Source of the DNA: Pseudalkalibacillus hwajinpoensis
GTDB lineage: Bacteria; Bacillota; Bacilli; Bacillales; Guptibacillaceae
Assembly (NCBI RefSeq): GCF_015234585.1
Contig: NZ_JADFCM010000008.1
Location: 620,001-684,000 of the forward strand
Length of the DNA: 64,000 nucleotides
Direction of reading: 5' to 3'
A program made the translations under genes and the position numbers. Below are positions 8,236 to 17,041 of this stretch, one piece after another. How positions within the stretch are numbered: position 1 is the stretch's first letter; each line of letters starts with the position of its first letter. The notes beneath the pieces are model-generated. The model was not told the origin of the DNA. It did no database searches and saw nothing but the letters and a program-made list of their open reading frames with translations.

Positions 8236-9489
8236 GTGAAGAAACGACTTGTCGTGATCGGAAACGGCCTTGCTGGTATTCAATTTCTTGAGCGCTTGCT
8301 ATCGAGAAAACCGTCAAGTTTTGAAGTAACCGTCATTGGAAAGGAGCCTGCTTATAAGCGATATCTTTTATCGCGCGTTCTCCAAAAGGAACTACCCTTT
8401 GAAGATGTCAAATTAGAGGATGATGGTTGGTATCTAAAGCGTGGGGTTCGTTTATTTAAGAATGAAACCGTTGTGACAGTTGATCCGCTCGTACGGCATG
8501 TGAAAACCGATCGAGGTCGAAAAATGGCTTATGATCTTCTCGTATTTGCAACAGGTAGTAATCCGCATCTTCTTCCCGTCAAAGGAGCTGGGAAGGAGGG
8601 CGTCATGACCTTTCGAACGATTGAAGACTGTATGACATTAATGAACGCTCCAAATCATTACCAAAAAGCAGCGGTCATTGGAGCGGGCATCCTTGGGTTA
8701 GAAACGGCGATGGGACTTGTTCAGCGCGGAATAAAAACAACCGTAGTCCATCATCAGCCGAATGTGATGAACAGGCAGCTCGACCGGCTTGCGTCTGAAA
8801 TGCTTCAGGAAGATTTAGAACGTATGGGTATTCACTTTTCATTAAGTAAGCGAGCGAAAGAGATCATCGGAACGTCGCATGTAGAAGGAGTTCGATTCTC
8901 TGATGGAACGAGTCTTACAGCGGATCTTGTACTCATGTCTGTTGGAGTAAAACCAAATATTGAACTTGCTAAGAAAAGTGGGTTGGACGTTCACCGTGGC
9001 ATTCTTGTGGATGATTTTCTCCAAACGAGTGATCCTTCGATTTACGCCATCGGGGAATGTGCAGAGCATCGTGATATGACATACGGTCTCACTGAACCGA
9101 TTCTTGAGCAAGCTGAACATCTTGCAAGAACGCTTGCAGGATATCCAGAGCCGTATACAGGCTCAATCATGTCCACGACCTTAAATATTGACAGCGTTAA
9201 CGTATTCTCAGCAGGGCATGTTCTTGAAACTGAGGAGACAAGAACGTTTCAATGGATTGACCCGATTCGACACATTTACAAAAAAATTGTGACCTTACAT
9301 GGACGAGTGATTGGAGCTATTCTTTATGGTGATACTTCAGAGGCAGCTTTATTAGCAAAGCTTGTGAATAGCCTTGCTCCCGTTTCTGAAATCCCATCCA
9401 ATCAGCTATTTCCAGAACAAAAAGTAACGCGCAATACATTAGCCCTTGTCCCTAAAGATGAGAGATCATCTAAAACGGCTCAAAGCTAA
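8236..9489 (+). CDS. NAD(P)/FAD-dependent oxidoreductase (nitrite reductase N-terminal type)
   Basis: A 417-residue pyridine nucleotide-disulfide oxidoreductase fold: FAD-binding GNGLAG near the start, an ATGSNP segment, the NAD-binding GAGILGLETA, and the second FAD contact IYAIGECAEH. It resembles the N-terminal half of NirB/NasD or a rubredoxin reductase, without the siroheme/4Fe-4S half. The GTG start has AAGGGG five bases upstream; 33 upstream in-frame codons are probably not translated. It is followed by a Rieske-like and a HemD-like gene, so it probably passes electrons from NAD(P)H to a partner. The physiological acceptor is unknown. Confidence 0.85.
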   Translation: MKKRLVVIGNGLAGIQFLERLLSRKPSSFEVTVIGKEPAYKRYLLSRVLQKELPFEDVKLEDDGWYLKRGVRLFKNETVVTVDPLVRHVKTDRGRKMAYDLLVFATGSNPHLLPVKGAGKEGVMTFRTIEDCMTLMNAPNHYQKAAVIGAGILGLETAMGLVQRGIKTTVVHHQPNVMNRQLDRLASEMLQEDLERMGIHFSLSKRAKEIIGTSHVEGVRFSDGTSLTADLVLMSVGVKPNIELAKKSGLDVHRGILVDDFLQTSDPSIYAIGECAEHRDMTYGLTEPILEQAEHLARTLAGYPEPYTGSIMSTTLNIDSVNVFSAGHVLETEETRTFQWIDPIRHIYKKIVTLHGRVIGAILYGDTSEAALLAKLVNSLAPVSEIPSNQLFPEQKVTRNTLALVPKDERSSKTAQS

Positions 9490-9530
9490 TAATGAATTTG
9501 TAAAAAACATTGCTTGGGAGGATGTTTCTG

Positions 9531-9848
9531 ATGCCGGTTCATGCCGTAAAGATCCACGTTGGAAGAACGCGTGATTTTACCCCTGGTTCTAGTCGTGCGA
9601 TTGATTTACTCCAGCTTTCGATCGCCGTTATTTGCTTGTCGGATGGAACTTTCCATGCTATTCACAATCGTTGTCCATATGGTGGAACGGTTGTGAGTGG
9701 GAAGATCAGCGATCATTCTATCATATGTACAAACCATGACTGCCGAATTGATGTTAGGACAGGTAAACTACTTTCCTCGCATATTGGCGAGGTAGAGACA
9801 TTTCCTATTGAAATAGAAGATGGTTTGATCTACGTTACGCTTGAGTGA
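9531..9848 (+). CDS. Rieske-like [2Fe-2S] domain protein (NirD type), altered ligand
   Basis: A 105-residue protein of the NirD/Rieske small-subunit type. A Rieske site needs C-x-H and C-x2-H. Here the second half is intact (CTNH), but the first half reads C-P-Y-G-G: the expected histidine (CAT) is tyrosine (TAT), one base away. Cluster binding may therefore be lost or changed. The start at the third ATG is chosen because GGGAGG lies nine bases before it. It sits between the FAD oxidoreductase and the HemD-like gene and is probably cotranscribed with them. Confidence 0.78.
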   Translation: MPVHAVKIHVGRTRDFTPGSSRAIDLLQLSIAVICLSDGTFHAIHNRCPYGGTVVSGKISDHSIICTNHDCRIDVRTGKLLSSHIGEVETFPIEIEDGLIYVTLE

Positions 9849-9918
9849 TTTGTGGTTGATCATCTCATTGAGGTGCTGTACGCTCTATTTACGTATAAGT
9901 GAAGGAGATGGTACAGTC

Positions 9919-10722
9919 GTGGGCTTAATGAACAAAACCATAGCGGTTACCGGCGGACGAAAAGGGGAAGAAATGCGCGCACTTATCGAAAAACAAGGTG
10001 GAAAAGCGCTCATTCGACCTGCACAGGGGACTGTTTTTACGAATGAAGAGCATGTCGTTCATTCTTTACGAGAAATCATTGAAAATCCTCCAGATTTGTT
10101 AATTTATACGACTGGTATGGGAGAAAAAAGAATGGCTGAGCTTGCGGAATCAGCTGGGCTAGAAAAAGAATACGATCACTTGCTTTGCTCGATTCCAATA
10201 GCCGTTCGCGGTACGAAAACGCTCCAGCATTTTAAACAAAAGGGAATTACCCCCCAAACGGTGGCGGATCGTGGGACGATGAATCAATTGGAGAATGCAC
10301 TAACGATCGAGAATCAATCGGTTGTTCTCCAAATGCATGGGGAAAATGTGCCTGGGTTTATTGAGTCGCTTGAAGCTGCTAACAATGTTGTTACGACGAT
10401 TTATCCATACGAGCATACACCTCCAGAGCGAGCGGTGCTTCAGCAGTTAATTGAGGAGATAGAAAACGGACAGCTTGATGCGGTGGCGTTCACAAGCGCC
10501 ATCCAGGTACGGTACTTTTTTGAATATGTTGATAGGGTTAAGAAAAGAGAAAGGATTCTATCTTCTTTAACAGAAACGATTCTTCCTGTAGCTGTCGGAG
10601 AAGTAACAGAAGAGCATCTAAAGGCTCAAGGAATCGAGTATGTTCTCACACCAACCACGCCACGTATGGGCGCGATGGTGATGGAAATGGCTAAGTATTA
10701 TAGAAATCTAGAATCATCATAA
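9919..10722 (+). CDS. Uroporphyrinogen-III synthase (HemD)-like protein
   Basis: A 267-residue protein with the two-lobed HemD pattern: an opening TIAVTGGRKGEEM strand-loop, the central DAVAFTSAIQVRYFFEY segment equivalent to the conserved VFTSANGV region, and a C-terminal VAVGEVTEEHLKAQGI. HemD closes hydroxymethylbilane to uroporphyrinogen III, the precursor of heme and siroheme. The GTG start follows AAGGAG; frames upstream lack an SD. A HemD copy outside the hem operon, next to nitrite-reductase-like genes, suggests a link to siroheme supply or an altered function. Ends at a strong terminator. Confidence 0.8.
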   Translation: MGLMNKTIAVTGGRKGEEMRALIEKQGGKALIRPAQGTVFTNEEHVVHSLREIIENPPDLLIYTTGMGEKRMAELAESAGLEKEYDHLLCSIPIAVRGTKTLQHFKQKGITPQTVADRGTMNQLENALTIENQSVVLQMHGENVPGFIESLEAANNVVTTIYPYEHTPPERAVLQQLIEEIENGQLDAVAFTSAIQVRYFFEYVDRVKKRERILSSLTETILPVAVGEVTEEHLKAQGIEYVLTPTTPRMGAMVMEMAKYYRNLESS

Positions 10723-10723
10723 A

Positions 10724-10763
10724 AAACGCCGCCATCCTTTAAATAAGGGTGGCGGCGTTTTAC
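10724..10763. terminator. Bidirectional terminator
   Basis: AAAACGCCGCCA stem with its complement TGGCGGCGTTTT, between the convergent HemD-like and DUF3243 genes. Confidence 0.88.
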
Positions 10764-10774
10764 GATTTAGTCAT

Positions 10775-11086
10775 TTAGTTCGTTTGATCTGCTAGCTTAA
10801 CGAGAACGTGTGCCATATGCTTACGTTCTTCTTCGTTTGCTACGTTCCAGAGCTCGTTGAGTACTTTTTGTTCACGGTTACGCGGATCTTCATGCTTGGC
10901 AAGATAATCTCCAACGCGCTTAGCACCTTTTGATAGTCCTTCTTCACCAAGACCGAGCTTCTCACCTTTGTTTACTTGATCACCAAGATAGTCTTTGAAC
11001 GATTGGAAGTTCTGCATGATGTCTTCTTTCTTATCCTCGCTCATGTTAGCTACTGCTTGTTTTGGATCTTTCTCTGCCATTTTCAT
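10775..11086 (-). CDS. DUF3243 family protein
   Basis: A 103-residue soluble, charged, mostly helical protein of the DUF3243 (YmfJ-like) family common in Bacillaceae. Characteristic stretches are FKDYLGDQVNKGEKLGLGEEGLSKGAKRVGDYLAKHEDPRN. AAGGAG precedes two in-frame ATG codons two residues apart, and either may be used. Function is unknown; some members are expressed in sporulation. Single gene, followed on the same strand upstream by the YjzC-like gene. Confidence 0.82.
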   Translation of the reverse strand: MKMAEKDPKQAVANMSEDKKEDIMQNFQSFKDYLGDQVNKGEKLGLGEEGLSKGAKRVGDYLAKHEDPRNREQKVLNELWNVANEEERKHMAHVLVKLADQTN

Positions 11087-11137
11087 TCATCTCCTTAGTA
11101 GTGTTTAGATTCTGTCTTACGAATGTTCTTTTAGAAA

Positions 11138-11323
11138 CTATGCTTTTTTCCAGTATGCTGATTCATTACTTGATCGAAGTGGAGGAAAGGTTTCTCCACT
11201 TTCAAGACTAATGTGTTTTTCGTCCTCTGTAGGGTTACTCGATTTGTTCCCATTCGTTAAACCATCGAATTCATATTTTCCATTCTCAGGGGCTTTTTCA
11301 CCTGTTTTGTAACGGTCTGCCAT
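11138..11323 (-). CDS. YjzC-like small protein
   Basis: A 61-residue hydrophilic protein beginning MADRYKTGEKAPENGKYEFDG and carrying a SLESGETFPP segment near the end, both close to the YjzC family pattern (RFKSGQKAP... and TAGESFP). The start is set by AAAAAGGAG nine bases upstream of this ATG; an upstream ATG overlaps the SD itself. The family is short, conserved in spore formers, and has no known function. Confidence 0.75.
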   Translation of the reverse strand: MADRYKTGEKAPENGKYEFDGLTNGNKSSNPTEDEKHISLESGETFPPLRSSNESAYWKKA

Positions 11324-11470
11324 TTCTCTCATCTCCTTTTTGTTAAGTACATAGGGTATGTAACCGGAATTGAGAGGTAATAAACCCATTAAATGGTTTG
11401 TGAGCACATTGGATGTGCTGACATGTTTTTAGTGCATATCCAGAGAACTGTCAAGCTGGAGGTTGAAAGA

Positions 11471-11583
11471 AAAAGGCTATGTAAATGAACGTTGTTGATT
11501 TTTGGCTCATTCGAGTGAGATAAAGACTTCACTCGAATGAGCCAAAAATCGAGAATTCACAGCATAAGCAAACATAGCTAAGA
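11471..11583. repeat. Long perfect palindrome, MITE-like or IS remnant
   Basis: A perfect 22-base-pair inverted repeat (11497-11518 and 11529-11550) with a 10-base loop is nested inside an outer pair GCTATGT (11476-11482) / ACATAGC (11572-11578). No T run follows, so it is not an obvious terminator. Nested inverted ends without coding sequence resemble a small non-autonomous element or the solo ends of a lost insertion sequence. Confidence 0.45.
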
Positions 11584-11607
11584 AAAAAGAAGAGTGGTAT
11601 TCACTCT

Positions 11608-11814
11608 TCATTCATCATCTATATATTCCAGTAAATCTCCAGGTTGGCAATCCAGAGCCTGACATAGCGCATCTAAAGTCGTAAACCGAATGGCTTTTCC
11701 CTTTTCATTTTTTAGAACCGACAAATTCGCTGGTGTAATCCCAACCAGTTCAGACAATCGGTTCAGCGACATTTTCCGCTCTGCCATCATGACATCTAGT
11801 TTTATTCGAATCAT
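11608..11814 (-). CDS. XRE/Cro-CI family regulator, YozG-like
   Basis: A 68-residue protein that is nearly all helix-turn-helix: KLDVMMAERKMSLNRLSELVGITPANLSVLKNEKGKAIRFTTLDALCQALDCQPGDLLEYI. It matches the YozG type, single-domain Cro-like repressors that sit beside a DUF2975 membrane protein, as here (22 bases between the genes, same strand). It may control its own operon. An AT-rich inverted repeat at 12473-12498 in front of the operon is a candidate site. Confidence 0.88.
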   Translation of the reverse strand: MIRIKLDVMMAERKMSLNRLSELVGITPANLSVLKNEKGKAIRFTTLDALCQALDCQPGDLLEYIDDE

Positions 11815-11835
11815 CGTAAATCGCCTGCTTTATTG

Positions 11836-12408
11836 TTAGATTGTTTGTTTATTTTCTTCCACTGCGCTAACTGCAAATTTAAGAGCAGAAGCGATGAGAA
11901 GGAGAACGACGCCGCCTATGATGGTGTCGAGATAGGCACCAGTAGATAGACTAATTTGAGCGTTGGTTATTTTCAGTAGATCGAGAACTTTTAAAGCTAA
12001 CTGTTCTTCAGTATAAGTTGATAAGGTCCCCAAGAATAAGATTGTATATCCCAATTTTGATATAAGAGAGACATTCTCGTATAGAAAGAGATTTTCTTTG
12101 TAAATATTCATTAATAGTTTTTGAAGAAACCATAGAAATAGCAACAATAAGCTACAAAAAGCAGTTGTTGAAACAAACGATAAAATTAAGAAAGAACTAT
12201 TATTGAACAGCTCTGGTTGCTTATTAAAGGAAAGATCAAAGTAAGTAAATATAGGCTCATATACACCGAATGATTTTTCAAAACTACTACCAGAAAACCA
12301 AATTCTTGTTATATGTTCCATAGTGGTAAAAAGAGTTAAAAAAGCAATTAGGTAAAACAAAATCAAACAAATCCTAGACAATAGCTTAAAACCATATTTC
12401 CATTTCAT
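11836..12408 (-). CDS. DUF2975 domain membrane protein (YoaS-like)
   Basis: A 190-residue protein with four membrane segments (about residues 10-32, 72-94, 113-130 and 158-180), the layout of DUF2975. These proteins are nearly always encoded next to a YozG-type HTH protein, as seen here. The function of the pair is unknown; suggestions in other species include toxin-immunity or membrane-stress roles, but nothing in this sequence decides that. First gene of the two-gene operon. Confidence 0.8.
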   Translation of the reverse strand: MKWKYGFKLLSRICLILFYLIAFLTLFTTMEHITRIWFSGSSFEKSFGVYEPIFTYFDLSFNKQPELFNNSSFLILSFVSTTAFCSLLLLFLWFLQKLLMNIYKENLFLYENVSLISKLGYTILFLGTLSTYTEEQLALKVLDLLKITNAQISLSTGAYLDTIIGGVVLLLIASALKFAVSAVEENKQTI

Positions 12409-12472
12409 CGTAAAACTCCTTTATAAATTATTTCAGTGTGGCTTATCTAAGATCTTACTATAAAAACATCTC

Positions 12473-12498
12473 TTTTTCGATATTTTTTTATCGAAAAA
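12473..12498. promoter_or_regulatory. AT-rich inverted repeat between divergent operons
   Basis: TTTTTCGATA (12473-12482) and TATCGAAAAA (12489-12498) form a perfect 10-base-pair dyad separated by six T residues, between the DUF2975/YozG operon and the DUF418 gene. Its placement suggests an operator; it is not placed as a terminator because no gene ends nearby. Confidence 0.4.
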
Positions 12499-12619
12499 CA
12501 ATAAAAATATGTTGAAAATAGATAGTTTAACTGTTATCTTTGGTTTAGGAAATATAAGGAATATAACTTAAATGATGGAATGTGAGATTGTGTCAATTTC
12601 CAATTGAGGAGGTGAAAAT

Positions 12620-13810
12620 GTGACGAGTGTGAAACGAAACGAACTTGTGGATGCATTAAGAGGATGGAGTCTTTTCGGGATATTGTTAGCAAATCTATTA
12701 ATATTTCAATATGGGATATTTGGAAAAGAGGAGATCTCATTTTTTAACCTGTCACCAGTAGATTATGGTGGCTATTTTGCCATTAAAGTCCTTATAGAAA
12801 ATTCATTTATGCCGATCTTTACATTTCTATTTGGGTATTCTTTGATATTGATGAGAGATCGTTTGGGGCAAAGAGAGCGACGAGTAAAATGGCATTTATT
12901 TCGGAGGTTTTTGGTTTTAATTGGTTTTGGTGTTTTACATAGTAGTTTTCTATGGGAAGGCGATATTCTTTTTCTTTATGGGATGATGGGAATACTGCTT
13001 CTTTTCTTTGTTAATCGAAAGCGGAAAACGATTCTTGTCTGGTGTGTGATCCTGTTCTCAATCGTAACGTTTGTTAGTTATTTAGGGGGCGGGGAAGAAG
13101 TGCCTCTGATGAGTGAAGCGAAGAGGACTGCTTACATGAACGATATGGTGAACATCTATAGCAGTGGAACTTATCAAGAGATCAAGAATTACAGGCTCAA
13201 CGTTGATCCAATGGAGTTAAGCGCGGGAGAAGAAATTGCTATGATGCTCTTCGTTCCTATTCTCCTTCTTCCTATGATGCTTTTGGGGATGTATGCGGCA
13301 CATGCTCGTTGGCTCGATCCAAGTAAGTTAAAACGGTTTTGGTACGTGTCAGTTCTTTTTATTCCGCTTGGTCTTCTCTTAAAAGCCTCATTGTATTTAT
13401 CGAAGGAGATTAGCGGGGTACCGGATATGAGTTTAATAGGAGGAAGTGTAATGGCAATTGGATACATCGGTTTATTTGGGTACATATACTGCCGTACTCA
13501 AGGAAGTCAATGGATGAGAGGATTTGAAAGTCTTGGGAAGCTATCTCTGTCCAATTACATCTTACAAACGATAATTTCCACAACGATTTTTTATGGCTAT
13601 GGGATTGGTTTATTTGGAAAGATGGGCGTGGTGTTTTCAATTTTATTTGGAATCATTCTATTTATCTTCCAAGTAATAGGAAGTACGTTCTACTTGAAAC
13701 GCTTTAAACAGGGGCCGCTCGAGAAAGTGATGCGTTTGTTTGTTTATTTGGAGAATCCTTTTCGAAGGAATCAAAAGCGTCCGATGAATGATGAAATCAA
13801 AGTAAGTTAG
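12620..13810 (+). CDS. DUF418 domain membrane protein (YxaH/YrkO/YeiB-like)
   Basis: A 396-residue integral membrane protein with about ten segments. The start (KRNELVDALRGWSLFGILLAN) and the C-terminal DUF418 part (RGFESLGKLSLSNYILQTIISTTIFYG) are diagnostic. The family is related to acyltransferase-3 folds, but the substrate is unknown. The GTG start has GAGGTG upstream. Thirteen bases separate it from the first PH-domain gene, so the three genes are probably one operon. Confidence 0.85.
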   Translation: MTSVKRNELVDALRGWSLFGILLANLLIFQYGIFGKEEISFFNLSPVDYGGYFAIKVLIENSFMPIFTFLFGYSLILMRDRLGQRERRVKWHLFRRFLVLIGFGVLHSSFLWEGDILFLYGMMGILLLFFVNRKRKTILVWCVILFSIVTFVSYLGGGEEVPLMSEAKRTAYMNDMVNIYSSGTYQEIKNYRLNVDPMELSAGEEIAMMLFVPILLLPMMLLGMYAAHARWLDPSKLKRFWYVSVLFIPLGLLLKASLYLSKEISGVPDMSLIGGSVMAIGYIGLFGYIYCRTQGSQWMRGFESLGKLSLSNYILQTIISTTIFYGYGIGLFGKMGVVFSILFGIILFIFQVIGSTFYLKRFKQGPLEKVMRLFVYLENPFRRNQKRPMNDEIKVS

Positions 13811-13822
13811 AGGAGTGGCAGT

Positions 13823-14320
13823 ATGTCGACAGAAATTTGCAATCCAAACCGCCAGTTAGCGAAGGAGGCTGTGCGTGTATGGACGATAAATGCAATCATT
13901 GGAAACAGTATTGGTTTTCTTGTCTTGGGTATTCTTTTTTATCTTGATAATCGGTTCACCTGGTGGGGATGGGTAAGGTGGCTTTTAATGATTGCATTGA
14001 TTATTATGATTGTCATGACGGTGTGGGATGTTTTTATTTATCCTAAGTTGAAATATAAGTACTGGCGATATGAAGCAGATGAAGAGTACTTGAAGCTTAG
14101 ACATGGGGCAATCAATGAAGAGCATCAGCTTGTGCCAATGAGTAAAATTCAAGCGGTTGCAACTAGTCAGGGACCAATATTAAGAAGGTATCAGTTGTAT
14201 GCGCTATCGATTGAAACGATGGGTTCATCACACATGATTCCTGCGTTACCAAAAGAAGAAGCTTTTCAGTTGCGGAATGAAATTGCCCGATACGCGAAGG
14301 TGAAGGAGGAGGGAGAATGA
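13823..14320 (+). CDS. PH (bPH2) domain membrane protein, YdbS-like
   Basis: A 165-residue protein with two N-terminal membrane segments (about 27-45 and 52-72) followed by one bacterial PH (bPH2, DUF304) domain with the YWRYEADEEYLKLRHGAINEEHQLVPMSKIQAV pattern. It corresponds to YdbS, whose gene precedes ydbT in Bacillus. The SD is GAGGAG. The stop overlaps the next start in ATGA, so the two proteins are translated together and probably form a complex in the membrane. Confidence 0.86.
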   Translation: MSTEICNPNRQLAKEAVRVWTINAIIGNSIGFLVLGILFYLDNRFTWWGWVRWLLMIALIIMIVMTVWDVFIYPKLKYKYWRYEADEEYLKLRHGAINEEHQLVPMSKIQAVATSQGPILRRYQLYALSIETMGSSHMIPALPKEEAFQLRNEIARYAKVKEEGE

Positions 14321-15813
14321 GATCTTTTCAAAGGTATTCCCCATGGCTACTCTTATTTGATACGTGGAAACTTGGAAAGAGCGCTATTTTCTTTCTAGTC
14401 TATTTTTTTCTGATCAAAGGTGGTTCAGATTCCTTTTTCTTTGAATACGGACGCCCCGCGGTCCTTATTCTACTTGGATTATCGCTCATTCGGATTGCAC
14501 TGAAATGGTTAACGAAAAAATATCGTCTTGATGACGCATTCCATCTTCATGAGGGGATCTTTACGAAATCAAAACGAACGATTCCGTTCTCGAAAATTGA
14601 AAACATAAACGAGCACACGTCCTTCTTTCATCGCTTAACTGGGACCACCTCCTTGACCTTTGAAACGGGTATGAGGGGAGATGAGGCAGCGGTAGAATTT
14701 GATGTTGTTTCACGAATCCATGCCGAGGAGTTGAAACGGTTTGTTTCACTCCAATCAATAGAAGAATCTGAAGCAGAGCCAATGATTGAATCAGTATCGG
14801 AAGGAAAGGAAGACAAACAGCAACCAGATCGGATTATTCATTTTCGGGCTCAAAAAAAAGATTTGGTTAAAGCTTCGTTTACATCTTTAAGTTTTCTTTT
14901 CCTTATCCCTGTAGTTGGAGGCTTTTATTCTAAACTTGACGATATTTTCGGTGTGGAAAAGGATGCGGGAGGTTTGATTGCCTTCCTTCTTCAGTCAGGT
15001 TGGCTGATTGGCACCATCGCCTTCGCTGCTGTGATCATATCCATTGGCTTTGGGCTAACTCGTACGTTTCTGAAGTACGGTGGTTTTGAAATTTTATCAG
15101 ATAACGAGCGGATCTACATTCAAAAAGGGGTTCTTGACACTACGAAATTTTCGATATCAAAACATTGCGTTCAGGCGATCGAAATTAATCAAACATTTCT
15201 CAAACGTTTGTTGGGCCTTGCGGAGGTGAAGTTAACGAGCGTTGGTGAGTCACGAGCGGAAGAGGAAAAGCTTGAAAGCAACTCACTCTACCCCTTTCTA
15301 CCTGTTCAACGAGCTTATGAGATGGTCGAAGAACTATTGCCAACGTATCAGGTAACTGAAAAGATGAATCGATTGCCACGATCTGCCCTCTGGATTCGCG
15401 AACTACGACCAAGTTTTCTGTGGATGATTGGAACGGGAGTATTGTGGTATTTTAAGCAGGATGTTCTGAATGTCCCCTGGTGGATTTTCTCAGTATTGCT
15501 TCTTATGATCGTCAGTCTTGTTAGATACTTCGATTATCGAAATACGAAATATACTTTAAATGCTTCATTCGTTCAATTCAAAACGGGCGGGTTGTCCACT
15601 TCTTTATTTGTATCAAAAAGAAGTAAAGTGATTGAAGTTAATGTAACACGAGGCTTTATTCAGAAAATAGCTGGACTTGCATCAGTTGGGATGATTAACC
15701 GATCAAAGCCTGTTCATCATTCGGGAATTGATGATGTGCCGCTTGAAATAGCCGGTTCTTTTTATAAATGGTATCTAGCTAGAAGAGATGAAATAGATTT
15801 GGTTAACAGATAG
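14317..15813 (+). CDS. PH (bPH2) domain membrane protein, YdbT-like
   Basis: A 498-residue protein with three bPH2 domains (about residues 62-145, 245-335 and 405-490) set between pairs of membrane segments. The recurring pattern is a Tyr/Leu-rich strand then ...SKIENINEHTSF / ...SKHCVQAIEINQT. This is the YdbT layout. YdbS/YdbT homologs in Bacillus have been linked to resistance against antimicrobial peptides, but the role here is inferred from homology only. Confidence 0.86.
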   Translation: MRSFQRYSPWLLLFDTWKLGKSAIFFLVYFFLIKGGSDSFFFEYGRPAVLILLGLSLIRIALKWLTKKYRLDDAFHLHEGIFTKSKRTIPFSKIENINEHTSFFHRLTGTTSLTFETGMRGDEAAVEFDVVSRIHAEELKRFVSLQSIEESEAEPMIESVSEGKEDKQQPDRIIHFRAQKKDLVKASFTSLSFLFLIPVVGGFYSKLDDIFGVEKDAGGLIAFLLQSGWLIGTIAFAAVIISIGFGLTRTFLKYGGFEILSDNERIYIQKGVLDTTKFSISKHCVQAIEINQTFLKRLLGLAEVKLTSVGESRAEEEKLESNSLYPFLPVQRAYEMVEELLPTYQVTEKMNRLPRSALWIRELRPSFLWMIGTGVLWYFKQDVLNVPWWIFSVLLLMIVSLVRYFDYRNTKYTLNASFVQFKTGGLSTSLFVSKRSKVIEVNVTRGFIQKIAGLASVGMINRSKPVHHSGIDDVPLEIAGSFYKWYLARRDEIDLVNR

Positions 15814-16028
15814 AGGGGAGAACCAATGGATGGATTTCAGTAGTTTACTAGTTCCTATTGAGGTAAACGTTGATTAAAATTACTACTTCTTCAAAGTGGG
15901 AGTAAAATGGGTACATGGGTACAAAATATATTTATAACATTGAAAGCGCTGTAGCAAAAAGTCTAAATATTACCTTTTCCTTTACCTGAATGATAGGATA
16001 GCAGTATCAATTAAACGAGGTGATTGCT

Positions 16029-16946
16029 TTGAAAAAGATTAAGCTAGGTACAAGTGATTTAGAAGTTGGCGAGATTTCACTAGGTTGTATGCGCATGAAC
16101 GAACTTAGTGAGAAGGATGCAGCTTACGTGATTGAGAATGCGATGGACCATGGAGTGGATTTGTTTGATCATGCTGACATTTATGGTGGCGGGAAATCGG
16201 AGGAAGTATTCGCAAATGCGATCTCTGCAAACGATGATCTTCGTGAGAGAATGAAGCTCCAAACGAAGTGCGGTATTCGTAAAGGCTTTTTTGATTTTTC
16301 CAAAGATCATATTCTTGAATCGGTGGATGGAAGCCTAAGTCGACTAAAGACAGACTATGTTGATACTTTGCTTCTTCATCGCCCGGACGCCCTATTTGAG
16401 CCTGAGGAAGTAGCCGAGGCCTTCTCTCGTTTGAAAGAAAGCGGAAAGGTTCGTCACTTTGGCGTGAGTAATCAAAATCCAATGCAAATGGAACTGCTGA
16501 AGAAGTATTTGAAGGATGACTTAATCATCAATCAGCTTCAATTGAGTATTGTACATACGCCAATGATTGATGCTGGATTTAATGTGAACATGCAGAATGA
16601 TCCAGCTGTCGTTCGCGATAGCAACATTCTTGAGTACTGTCGTTTGAACGATGTTACGATTCAAGCGTGGTCTCCATTTCAGCACGGCATGATTGAAGGA
16701 CCATTCGTTGGAAACAACGCCTTTCCAGAAGTAAATGCAAAACTTCAGGAGCTTGCAGAGAAATACAATGTGACTGATTCAACGATTGCGATCGCATGGA
16801 TTTTACGTCATCCTGCCAACATTCAGCCTGTTGTAGGCACGATGAACACAGAACGATTAAAGGATATTTCAAGAGCTTCTGATATGGAGCTTACGAGAGA
16901 AGAGTGGTATGAGCTTTATCGTGCTGCAGGGAATAAGCTTCCATAA
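16029..16946 (+). CDS. Aldo/keto reductase
   Basis: A 305-residue NADPH-dependent (beta/alpha)8 oxidoreductase. The catalytic tetrad is visible: Asp and Tyr in LFDHADIYGGG, Lys in LQTKCGI and His in LLLHRPD. The closest type is YdhF/YcsN-like aldo/keto reductases, which reduce aldehydes or ketones of unknown nature. The TTG start is chosen because GAGGTGA lies six bases upstream; a GTG three codons earlier sits inside the SD. Stands alone between intergenic gaps. Confidence 0.92.
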   Translation: MKKIKLGTSDLEVGEISLGCMRMNELSEKDAAYVIENAMDHGVDLFDHADIYGGGKSEEVFANAISANDDLRERMKLQTKCGIRKGFFDFSKDHILESVDGSLSRLKTDYVDTLLLHRPDALFEPEEVAEAFSRLKESGKVRHFGVSNQNPMQMELLKKYLKDDLIINQLQLSIVHTPMIDAGFNVNMQNDPAVVRDSNILEYCRLNDVTIQAWSPFQHGMIEGPFVGNNAFPEVNAKLQELAEKYNVTDSTIAIAWILRHPANIQPVVGTMNTERLKDISRASDMELTREEWYELYRAAGNKLP

Positions 16947-17041
16947 GATAAAATGATTGTTCGTTTTAGAGCGTCATTCTGATGATAAGGAAATGCGCAT
17001 TTCTAGGTTTTCTATGTTTCTTAACAGAAAGAGGAGAGTTA

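Noticed and set aside
15826..15840. Five-codon frame with GAGGGGAG upstream after the YdbT-like gene
   Set aside because: Only Met-Asp-Gly-Phe-Gln before the stop; no structure or context supports a real peptide.
15941..15954. cre-like TGAAAGCGCTGTAG upstream of the aldo/keto reductase gene
   Set aside because: Three mismatches to the 14-base consensus on one side and no mapped promoter next to it; too weak to call.
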